In this document: positions 27,001 through 39,000 of the stretch, in pieces
Numbering within the stretch: position 1 is the stretch's first letter
Layout: each line of letters starts with the position of its first letter
Assembly (NCBI GenBank): GCA_963669155.1
Contig: OZ022589.1
Coordinates: forward strand, 20,698,123-20,762,122
Length of the DNA: 64,000 nucleotides
Direction of reading: 5' to 3'
Origin: Arbacia lixula
Taxonomy: Eukaryota; Echinodermata; Echinoidea; Arbacioida; Arbaciidae
Notes under the pieces: generated by a model
Seen by the model: the letters and a program-made list of their open reading frames with translations, nothing else
What the model was told of the DNA's origin: nothing
The model's database searches: none
Position numbers and translations under genes: made by a program

Positions 27001-30000
27001 ATGTAACCAGGACCAGTTGTCGCTTCTGCAAAGAACAATGTCATTAACTCAGTTATGTGTAAGAGGCATTAATTTACTAAAATGGTTATCATTAACATTT
27101 TTATCATGAAGAAGAAAGTGCAGTTCATCAAACTTGTCAAGCAAATTTTAGTTCATTATTAAATTAAAACTTATGTTATTATAGCAATAAGGGTGAGAAT
27201 TCAGTTTCTTCCTCTTAACGTGGGTCAGAAGAGCCGTTAATTGAAATATGATCTTTGTTACCGGTTGTTGTTTGAATGGTTGTGGTTTCTTCAGTGGTTG
27301 TTTCCCTTGGTGTTGTGGTAGTAACGCTTGTAGTTGTTGCTGTAGTAGTAGTAGGTGGCAGAGTAGTAGTTGTAGGCACTGTGGTCGTTGCTACGGTCGT
27401 TGTAACTGTCGTGATTGTTGCTGTGGAGAGAGACATTGTGATATATGTCTTTTAATGCAATCATATTTATGTATAATACAATAACAAATTTCTATTTTTC
27501 TTTTTATTTAGGAAGCCAATGTCATGTTCATTTATTGCTGTCTCTTTTATACAATATGAATATAAAGTAAATGTAAGATTCTTCAAAAGAGAAAATTTAC
27601 ATGTGGACAAAGATTTGGATCTTACCCATTTCGTAGCAGCCGTAGATCTCGACTTGTACATCGGCTGGATAACCGTCTGAGTCAGCGAATACAACATCAA
27701 ACGATTCGATTGATTCACCAAGCGATGCGGGTACCGCAAATCGGTTATTGCCCGTCGAAGACAAGGGTTCTGAAGTCACACTTTCTCCATTCACGTTGGA
27801 TAGGAAAATCGAAGAAAATGTGCTGCTAGAGACAATCCTTATGCCAGTAATGGTCACATCCAAGACAATCTGAGGATCTGGACTTGTGATAGATATCTGC
27901 ACTGAGTCAGAATTGGCCGTAATCTGGAAGTCAGTTGAAGGAATCACAGTTGTTCCATCCTTTATCAATTCAAGCACCAGTGCATCATCCCCGTTGAGTA
28001 GCTCACTGCACGGCCCTGTAAGTAAGATGTGGAAAAGAATATATGATTTCAATATTATGGGATATTATTATTATTATAACTATTTACATTATTTCTACGT
28101 GAACAAAACATAGAGGAGCCAATTCGCCACTTGTTAGATCAACATTAATTAGAACCCTATACAGTGATACGTCAGACTTAAAAACGGTATGATATACCTG
28201 GCGTGGTGGATGCGGGTGTTGTCGTTGTAGTCGTTGTTTCTTCGACAACCGTTGTTGAGCCCCGCGTTGTCGTCGTTGTTGTCTCAATAACCTCTGTCGT
28301 AGTGGGAACTGGAGTTGTAGCTTCAGTGGTTGTAGTTGCTTGAGTCGTAGTTGTTACTTCTCTCAATGCTATACGATAGAGGAAAGTCAAAGGGATCATT
28401 AAATAGGTTCTTTCATGAACGATGTATTATTTAGCGGTTTCTGCTACACATTAAGTTTTGCTACTTCTTGGAAGAATAAAACTTCGAGTTGCTTTTTATC
28501 TGGATGCACGTCATCTCAAGACGGCCGTTTCTTCAATAGGTTAGTCAGGCTATCGTGTAGCTAGCACATTTCTGCAAAATTATGTTTGCTCCAATCTTAA
28601 AAAAGTAATGAAAATATTAAAACTTACTTGGCGTGATACATCCTCTGAATGTGACAGTAAGAGTAGACGATAGTGGCACTTCATCACTGACAGTGATATC
28701 AAAAGATGCGATTGAAATGTCTTTCAAATCAGGCAGATTGAACATGCCTGAACCTGAAGTAGTTGGAGTTATGTCAGTGATGTCTGCTGCTGTTGAACCA
28801 TCTGTTAGTACGATGTTCTCGACTGTGATGGAGGGCACGTTTCCACTGTCAACTGATGAAGGCTGAACTCGAACAGCAGAAACAAAGGTTTCAAGGGTGA
28901 CACTTTCACTATTGCTTGTAAATGCCACCGTTACAGTACGTTGATTGGTGTCGTCGATTGACCATGAAGTTATCTCTTGTGCAGTACTATCCGCTGGTCT
29001 CTTGAGAGTGATTCGAAGCTCATCGGAATCATCGGAGCTGAGCTCCTCTTGACATTCACCTACGCAAAGAAATGATACATCAATATGTTACATCTTTTTC
29101 CCTGCACATGATTTCGTACGCTTAAACCTTAAAGACGTGTTTTGGTTCACTTTTATATAATTCACGTTAAACTTGCAGTACTACCATATGTTAGGTATTC
29201 ACCATCATACTGATATGTCTTTTTCTACAAGTGTTCATCAACGAGCTTCACGGTCATCGCGCTTCCTTTAGCCATGGCAACACGTGTTACTAAGATTTAT
29301 AATGCCGTCATTGGAAAATCTACAGGGCTACCTAAGTAGTTACACAACATCAATAACATTGATAACCTTCCACCGAGTGGTAGGGGTAATGAAATGATTA
29401 GTCGTGGCTAGACATCGGGGGTACCTGGAGTTGTTGCTACAGTTGTAGTAACTGTGGTCGTCTCAGATTCCGTTGTTGATGGTGTTGTTGTTTGGTCTCG
29501 GATTCTTTCCGTTGTTGTTTCTGATGATTTGGGATAAACAGACGTATCACAGATACAACCCGAATTTGTCTTAATTGCGTGTGCTTATACAATAAGTCAT
29601 CAGTTGATCACATGAATATGTGTGCATCATCATTTAATCGGCATGGATTAACGTGTTTTTTTTTTACAAAGTTGAAACTAAGTGGATTCATCAAGTAGCC
29701 TTTATCTTAATGTATGCTTAAGTTTTACCCAAACTGCCATTAGTAAGTTAGTATTTGAAAGCCGTGCATACATACCAAAAAATGCCTCTATTGGTCTCCC
29801 CTTGCCGTTTTTCAGTATAATGTTAAATGTTAAGAAGTTGAAGTTGGAAATTGCAAAGTTCATTTACTGTTATACGTTCGAAGGAATTGAAATAATTTAT
29901 CTGAATTAAGCACTTCATTGGTCGTTCTCATTTTAACTAGCAGCGTGTGTAGTGTAACAAAACTAAAAGGCCGTTTTATCATGTTATGACGTTTACATGG

Positions 30001-33000
30001 ATCACAACGAATTAATGTTTTATAGCAGCCTTCAGTTCTAACTTCCCTACAAGTATTTCAACATCAGGAAAGACAGACGTCATGAAAATGTGCGACATTT
30101 CCTTCTTTGAAAAGATGTGTTAAGCTCGTGATCCAAATATATATGTTTCGAGTATTTACGATGAGCTTATCTTTTTACGGTGGAGCAGCATATTGCAGAG
30201 TAACCAGGTTAGTACAAACACATAAATGAAAATGCAAAATTGCTTTAAATGTATAATTCTTACCTATGTAACCAGGACCAGTTGTCGCTTCTGCAAAGAA
30301 CAATGTCATTAACTCAGTTATGTGTAAGAGGCATTAATTTACTAAAATGGTTATCATTAACATTTTTATCATGAAGAAGAAAGTGCAGTTCATCAAACTT
30401 GTCAAGCAAATTTTAGTTCATTATTAAATTAAAACTTATGTTATTATAGCAATAAGGGTGAGAATTCAGTTTCTTCCTCTTAACGTGGGTCAGAAGAGCC
30501 GTTAATTGAAATATGATCTTTGTTACCGGTTGTTGTTTGAATGGTTGTGGTTTCTTCAGTGGTTGTTTCCCTTGGTGTTGTGGTAGTAACGCTTGTAGTT
30601 GTTGCTGTAGTAGTAGTAGGTGGCAGAGTAGTAGTTGTAGGCACTGTGGTCGTTGCTACGGTCGTTGTAACTGTCGTGATTGTTGCTGTGGAGAGAGACA
30701 TTGTGATATATGTCTTTTAATGCAATCATATTTATGTATAATACAATAACAAATTTCTATTTTTCTTTTTATTTAGGAAGCCAATGTCATGTTCATTTAT
30801 TGCTGTCTCTTTTATACAATATGAATATTAAGTAAATGAAAGATTCTTCAAAAGAGAAAATTTACATGTGGACAAAGATTTGGATCTTACCCATTTCGTA
30901 GCAGCCGTAGATCTCGACTTGTACATCGGCTGGATAACCGTCTGAGTCAGCGAATACAACATCAAACGATTCGATTGATTCACCAAGCGATGCGGGTACC
31001 GCAAATCGGTTATTGCCCGTCGAAGACAAGGGTTCTGAAGTCACACTTTCTCCATTCACGTTGGATAGGAAAATCGAAGAAAATGTGCTGCTAGAGACAA
31101 TCCTTATGCCAGTAATGGTTACATCCAAGACAATCTGAGGATCTGGACTTGTGATAGATATCTGCACGGAGTCGGAATTGGTCGTAACCTGGAAGTCAGT
31201 TGACGGATTCACAGTTGTTCCATCCTTTGTCAATTCAAGCACCAGTGCATCATCCCCGTTGAGTAGCTCACTGCACGGCCCTGCAAGTAAGATGTGGAAA
31301 AAAATATATGATTTAGATATTATTATGGGAAATCATTATTATAATTATTATTATTAACATTATTTCTACCTAAACAAATTATAGACGAGCCAGTTCGCCA
31401 CTTATTAGATCAACATTAACCAGAACCCTATACAGCAATAGTTCAGACTTAAAGGGAATATACTGTACTGGGAAGACAAGACGCCTTCAGAAAGGTGATC
31501 TTGAGCAATCTTCTTGCCAATGGTCTTAAATTCATGTATTGTCCATTTTAGAAACTTGCTGAAAGTTATTAGCCCTCAAATGATCCACATTTGGAGTAAT
31601 TAGTGATTACGTCACTAATCCTCAAACTGTTCGGCCCGAATATTTTGAAGAATTTAAAGCCATTGGCAAGAAAATTGCTCACGATCACATTTTTAAGGCC
31701 TTTTTTTTGTCTCCCCAGTACAGTATATTCCCTTTAAAAACGGTTTGATAGATATACCTGGTGTCGTTTGTGCGGGTGTTGTCGTTGTAGTAGTTGTTTC
31801 TTCGACCACCGTTGTTGAGCCCCGCGTTGTCGTCGTTGTTGTCTCAATAACCTCTGTCGTAGTGGGAACTGGAGTTGTAGCTTCGGTGGTTGTAGTTGCT
31901 TGAGTCGTAGTTGTCACTTCCCTCAATGCTATACGATTGAGGAAAGTCAAAGGGATCATTGAATAGGTTCTTTCATGAACGATATATTATTGAGCGGTTT
32001 CTGCTACACATTAAGTTTTGCTACTTCTTGGAAGAATATAGAACTTCGAGTTGTTTTTTATTTGGATGCTTGTCATGTCAAGACGGCCGTTTCTTCAATA
32101 GGTTAGTCAGGCTATTGTGTAGCTAGCATATTTCTGCAAAGTTATGTTTGCTCCAATCTTAAAAAAACTGATGAATACATGAAACTTACTTGGCGTGATA
32201 CATCCTCTGAATGTGACAGTAAGAGTAGATGATAGTGGCACTTCATCACTGACAGTGATATCAAAAGATGCGATTGAAATGTCTTTCAAATCAGGCAGAT
32301 TGAACATTCCTGAACCTGAAGTAGTTGGAGTTACGTCAGTAATGTCTGCTGCTGTTGAACCATCTGTTAGTACGATGTTCTCGACTGTGATGGAGGGCAC
32401 GTTTCCACTGTCAACTGATGAAGGCTGAACTCGAACAGCAGAAACAAAGGTTTCAAGGGTGACACTTTCACTATTGCTTGTAAATGCCACCGTTACAGTA
32501 CGTTGATTGGTGTCGTCGATTGACCATGAAGTTATCTCTTGCGGAGTACTATCCGCTGGTCTCTTGAGAGTGATTCGAAGCTCATCGGAATCATCGGAGC
32601 TGAGCTCCTCTTGACATTCACCTACGCAAAGAAATGATACATCATTATGTTACATCTTTTTCCCTGCACATGATATCGTACACTTAAACCTTAAAGACGT
32701 GTTTTGGTTCACTTTTATGTAATTCACGTTAAACTTGCAGTACTACCATATGTTAGGTATTCACCATCATACTGATATGTCTTTTTCTACAAGTGTTCAT
32801 CAACGAGCTTCACGGTCATCGCGCTTCCTTTAGCCATGGCAATTACGCGTGTTACTAACATTTATAATGCCGTCATTGAAGATTCTACAGGGCTACCCAA
32901 TTGTTACACAACATCAATAACATTGAAAGCCTTCCACCGAGTAGTAGGGGTAGTGAAATAATAAGTCGTGGCTAGACATTGGGGGTACCTGGAGTTGTTG

Positions 33001-36000
33001 CTACAGTTGTAGTAACTGTGGTCGTCTCAGATTCCGTTGTTGATGGTGTTGTTGTTTGGACGCGGATTCTTTCAGTTGTTGTTTCTGATGATTTGAAATA
33101 AACAGAAGTATCACATATACAACCCGAATGTGTCTTAATTGCGTGTGCTTATACATTGAGTCATCAGTTGATCACATGGATGTGTATGCGTCAGCATTTA
33201 ATCGGAATGGATAAACGTGTTTTTTTACAAAGTTGAAACTAAGTGGATTCATCAAGTAGGCTTTTTCTTAATGTATGCTCAAGTTTTACCCAAACTGCCA
33301 TTAGTAAGTTAGTATTTGAAAGCCGTGCATACATACCAAAAATGCCTCTATTGGTCTCACCTTGCCGTTTTTCAGTGTAATGTGAAATGTTAAGAAGTTG
33401 AAGTTGGAAATTGCAAAGTTCATTTTTTGACCAACATGTTTAGTCTGTACTGTTACACGTTCCAAGAATTAAAATAATTGATCTCAATTAAAGGGCATAT
33501 ACTGTACTGGGAAGGCAAAAAAGCCTTCAAAATGTAATTGTTAGCAATTTTCTTGCCAATGGTCTTAAATTCATGTATTGTACATTTTATGAGCTTGCTG
33601 TTATTTGCCCTCAAATGATCCATATATGGAGTAATTAATGATTAATGATTAAATCCTCAAATTGTTCGGGCCGAACATTTTGAGGATTTGTGATTTAATC
33701 ACTCATTACTCCAAATGTAGATCATTTGAGGGCAAATAACTTTCAGCAAGCTTCTAAAATGTACAATACGTGAATTTAAGACCATTGGCAGGAAGATTGC
33801 TAAGAATTACATTTTGAAGGTTTTTTGCCTTCCTAGTACAGTATATGCCCTTTAAGCACTTCATTGGTAGTTCTCATTTTGAACTAGCAGCGCGTGTAGT
33901 GTAACAAAACTAAAAGGCTGTTTTATCATGTTATGTTTACATGGATCACAACGAATTAATGCTTTATAGGAGCATTTAGTTCTAACTTCCCTAGAAATAT
34001 TTCAACATTACGAAAGACAGACGTCATGAAAATGTGCGACATTTCCTTCTTTGAAAAGATGTGTTAAGCTCGTTATCCAAATATGTACTTTGAGTATTTA
34101 CGATGAGCTTATCTTCTTACAGTGGTACAACATATTGGAGAGTAAACAGGTTAGTACAAACGCACAATTGAAAAGGGCAAATTTGCTTTAAATGTATAAT
34201 TCTTACCTATGAAACCAGGACCCGTTGTCGCTTCTGCAAAGAACAATGACATTGACTCAGTTATTTGTAAGAGGCATTAATTTACTGATATGGTTATCAT
34301 TAACATTTTTATCATGAAGAAGAAAGTGCAGTTCGTCAAAGTTGTCAAGCCAATTCTAGTTCAGAGTTAAGAGTAAAACTTATGATTCTATTATAGCAAT
34401 ATGGGTGGAAATTCAGTTTCTTCATCTTAACGTTGGTCAGGAGAGCCGTTAATTGAAATATGATCTTTGTTACCGGTCGTTGTTTGAACTGTTGTGGTTT
34501 CTTCAGTTGTTGTTCCCCTTGGTGTTGTGGTAGTAACGCTTGTAGTTGTTGTTGTAGTAGTAGTTGGTGGCAGAGTAGTTGTAGGCACTGTGGTCGTTGT
34601 TACGGTCGTTGTAACTGTCGTGATGGTTGCTGTAAAGAGAGAAATTATATGTCTTTCAAACCAAAGATATATATATATGATACAATAACAACAAATTTCT
34701 ATTTTTCTTTTTATTATAGTAGCCAATGTCATGGTCATTTATTGCCGTCTGTTTTATCCAATATGAATATGAAGTGAATAAAAGATTCTTCGGAAAGAAA
34801 ATTTACATGCGCACACAGATTTGGATCTTACCCATTTCGTAGCAGCCGTAGATCTCGACTTGTACATCGGCTGGATAACCTTCTGAGTCAGCGAATACAA
34901 CATCAAACGATTCGATTGATTCACCAAGCGATGCGGGTACCGCAAATCGGTTATTGCCCGTCGAAGACAAGGGTTCTGAAGTCACACTTTCTCCATTCAC
35001 GTTGGATAGGAAAATCGAAGAAAATGTGTTGCTAGAGACAATCTTTATGCCAGTAATGGTCACATCCAAGACAATCTGAGGATCTGGACTTGTGATAGAT
35101 ATCTGCACGGAGTCAGAATTGGCCGTAATCTGGAAGTCAGTTGAAGGAATCACAGTTGTTCCATCCTTTGTCAATTCAATCACCAGTGCATCATCCCCGT
35201 TGAGTAGCTCACTGCACGGCCCTGAAAGTAAGATGTGGAAAAGAATATATGACTTAGATAGTATGGGATATTGTTATTACTTACATTGCTTCTACCTGAA
35301 CAAATTATAGACGAGCCAGTTCGCCACTTATTAGATCAACATTAACCATAACCCTATAGAGTAATACTTCAGACTTAATGGGAATATACTGTACTGGGAA
35401 GAGAAAAAGCCTTCAAAAAGGTGATCTTGAGCAATCCTCTTGCCAATGGTCTTAAATTCATGTATTGTCCATTTTAGAAACTTGCTGAAAGTTATTAGAC
35501 CTCAAATGATCTACATATGGAGTAGTTAGTGATTACGTCAAAAATCCTCAAAATGTTCGGCCCGAATATTTTGAAGAATTTAAGACCATTGGCAAGAAAA
35601 TTGCTCACGATCACCTTTTTAAGTCCTTTTTTTGTCTCCCCAGTACAGTATATTCCCTTTAAAAACGGTTTGATAGATATACCTGGTGTCGTTTGTGCGG
35701 GTGTTGTCGTTGTAGTAGTTGTTTCTTCGACCACCGTTGTTGAGCCCCGCGTTGTCGTCGTCGTTGTCGCAATAACCTCTGTCGTAGTGGGAACTGGAGT
35801 TGTAGCTTCGGTGGTTGTAGTTGCTTGGGTCGTAGTTGTCACTTCCCTCAATGCTATACGATGAAGGAAAGTCAAAGGGATCATTAAATAGGTTCTTTCA
35901 TTAAATAGGTTCTTTAAACGGTATCTGCTTCACATCTAAATGTTGCTACTTTTTCGAAGAATAAAGAATTTCGAGTTACTTTTTGTTTGGATGCATGTCA

Positions 36001-39000
36001 TTCAAGGCGGCCGTTTCTTAAATACGCTAATGAGGCTATTGTGTAGCTAGCACATTTCTGCAAAGGTATGTTTGCTCCAATGTTAAAAAAACTGATGAAT
36101 ACATGAAACTTACTTGGCGTGATACATCCTCTGAATGTGACAGTAAGAGTTGACGATAGTGGCACTTCATCACTGACAGTGATATCAAAAGATGCGATTG
36201 AAATGTCTTTCAAATCAGGCAGATTGAACATTCCTGAACCTGAAGTAGTTGGAGTTACGTCAGTAATGTCTGCTGCTGTTGAACCATCTGTTAGTACGAT
36301 GTTCTCGACTGTGATGGAGGGCACGTTTCCACTGTCAACTGATGACGGCTGAACTCGAACAGCAGAAACAAAGGTTTCAAGGGTGACACTTTCACTATTG
36401 CTTGTAAATGCCACCGTCACAGTACGTTGATTGGTGTCATCGATTGACCATGAAGTTATCTCTTGAGCAGTACTATCCGCTGGTCTCTTCAGAGTGATTC
36501 GAAGCTCATCTGAATCATCGGAGCTGAGCTCCTCTTGACATTCACCTACGCAAAGAAATGATACATCAACATGTAAGTCTTTTCTTCCTGCACATGATAT
36601 CGTACACTTGAAAACGTGTATGGGTTCACTTTCGTATGGGCCTAATGCACGTTAGACTTGCAGTACTACCATGGTATGCATTAACCGTCATACCCGTATG
36701 TCTTTTTCTAGAAATGTACATCCACGGCTCTATGATCATCGCGCTTCTTTTAAACGTGGCAACGCGTGCTACCAAGATTAACAATACCGTCATTGTAGAT
36801 CCGTCAGGGCAGCCTGCACATATCGTACACTTAAACCTTATAGACTTGTTTTTTGGGGGAAGCACTCGTTATGCCGAATGTTCGGTAATTCGAACGTTGC
36901 GCGACAAATGCTCGGATTAACGAACCCTTTTTCGTTTTGGAGCATGGAGGTGTATGCAATTAACGTGTTTTGGAATTATGAACCTTCGGAATAAACGAAC
37001 CTTCAGAATATCGAACTGTAACCGTTTTTTAATGCATGGTGAACCTTGCAGTGCTACAATATGGCTTAGATTAACGTTACTATTCACCGACACACCGATA
37101 ATGTCTCTCTCCGGAAATGAAATGTCAAAGGGCCACGTTCATCAAGCTTCCTTGAAAACACGTCACCAAGATATAGAATACCGTCAATTGAAATTCTACT
37201 CTGCCACGCTTGTTGTTGAACAACAGTGATACTCTATAATCTAGTGGTAGAGATAATGAAACGTTGTCACTGCTAAATCGTAGCAAAAATTAACTGGGTA
37301 CCTGGAGTTGTTGCTACAGTTGTAGTAACTGTGGTCGTCTCAATTTCCGTTGTTAATGGTGTTGTCGTTTGCACTCGAATTCTTTCCGTTGTTGTTTCTA
37401 ATTAAAAAAAAGAAGAATTATTGTTGCCTCCTCCTACTATGTCTTGTTGTCTTCCGTTATAGATTAAGTCATTAGTTCATCATATGTGCATGTATACATC
37501 GAAATGCAATTAATGCGGATCTATTTGTGCTTTCACAAGTGTAATCAGCAATAAGCCGTCTTCGTAACGTACATTTAACTTTTACTTTAACTGCGTAGTA
37601 ACTTGTTATTAAAACGATATATATTTTATGATTCCGTTTAAATGGGCTGCACGCATTCTGTATATTCATTTTTCGCTTCTCTAAGAAACCTCATAGAAGT
37701 TTGTTAGGTTTTTTTTTTGTTAGCGTCGTTTCATACGCGGCAGTGTTATCATTTATTAGGTCCACAACGAAATATTGTTTGAATATTTCTTTTCAGCATT
37801 TACTTTCCTGTCAGGTTCTCATTATCTTGAAGACACGCGGGTTACAAATGTGCGATATTTACTTCTTGAAGAGGTATGTTAAGCTAGTTAGCCAAATGTG
37901 TATTTCGAGTGTTTGCGATTAGCTAATCCAATTACAGTATTTCGATATATCGCATAGTACCCCAGGCTAGTACAATCACATAATTGAGCAAAGAAGACAA
38001 GGCATTTCACTATACAATTCTTACCTATGAAGCCAGGAACTGTTGTCGTTTCTGTCAAGAACAATGACATCACCGTACTTATGAATGGGTGGTATTCATT
38101 TAATGATGTAGTTTCTTCAACTTTTTTAGTAAAATGATTACTACCGTTATGGCAATATTGTGAGAATTAAGTTCTTAACTAGCACCTTTCATGTTAATGC
38201 AGAAAAGTGAAGAATTTAGCTTAGAAAGATCGTAATTAATTTTCCATGAACATTAATTGCAATATTGAAGATGCCGTAGATCATTAGACTTTTAAAATAT
38301 TTGCTTTAGATAGATGACAAAAACAGTTTTATTTGAATTGCTTCGTATGCATTTCATACCTGGAGTTGTCGTTATGGACGTAGTGATTTCAGCTGTAGTC
38401 ACGGCAACGGTAGTCGTTTCCGATGCTGTATATGAACAAATGTTTTCTTGTTATCAGTTCCAAACACAATCTTAACATTCTCAATTGGATACATTATAAT
38501 AAGTTCTACCAAAAAACATATATAGAAATGATACGCTAAATAAAGTCTCAGATGAGACTTCATTGACTTAAAAAGGTACTTATTCAGTTCGAACTGCACT
38601 TGTCTTTATCAGCTATATGGGCCTTTTTATTATTCCTTTGTTTTATGTTATGACATGTTTATCGGTTCTTCTGTAATCATTGCAAATTGCATCGGATAAA
38701 TGGTTTGTACTGCAGTTATACTTAAAGGGGTATTTCACTCTAATACTAGTAATATGTTTGTGTTCATAAAAGCAGAATAGGCAGAATGACATGTAGATGG
38801 GAGAAGCAGGAAAGCGAAAAACAAAATTAATACATCGGGCGAGAACAAAGAACGGACAACACGAAATGTTGGAATCGGGAAGATTTAAGCGCCTAATATT
38901 AGGATGTGATTTTGCTATTGATTCTGGTTCCCCTTACTATGGATGGGCAAATGTCATGTTTTATATACGTACAAACAGCATACTAAAAAAAATACTCTTG

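Larger units (their letters stand above)
11641..38425 (-). repeat. Older diverged tandem units 5-12
   Basis: Units begin near 11641, 14933, 18230, 21504, 24790, 28054, 31322 and 35260. Their lengths are about 3.26-3.30 kb, except unit 11 (3.94 kb, two MITEs) and unit 12 (truncated at its 5' side, one MITE). Exons stay almost unchanged while introns carry substitutions and indels. Units 9 and 10 are nearly identical to each other, units 5-7 form another similar group, and units 11 and 12 share a MITE insertion. This is nested duplication, not a single burst. Confidence 0.93.

Noticed and set aside
35529-35864. Plus-strand 111-residue frame over MITE and T3
   Set aside because: Runs through a transposon and the antisense of a Thr exon.
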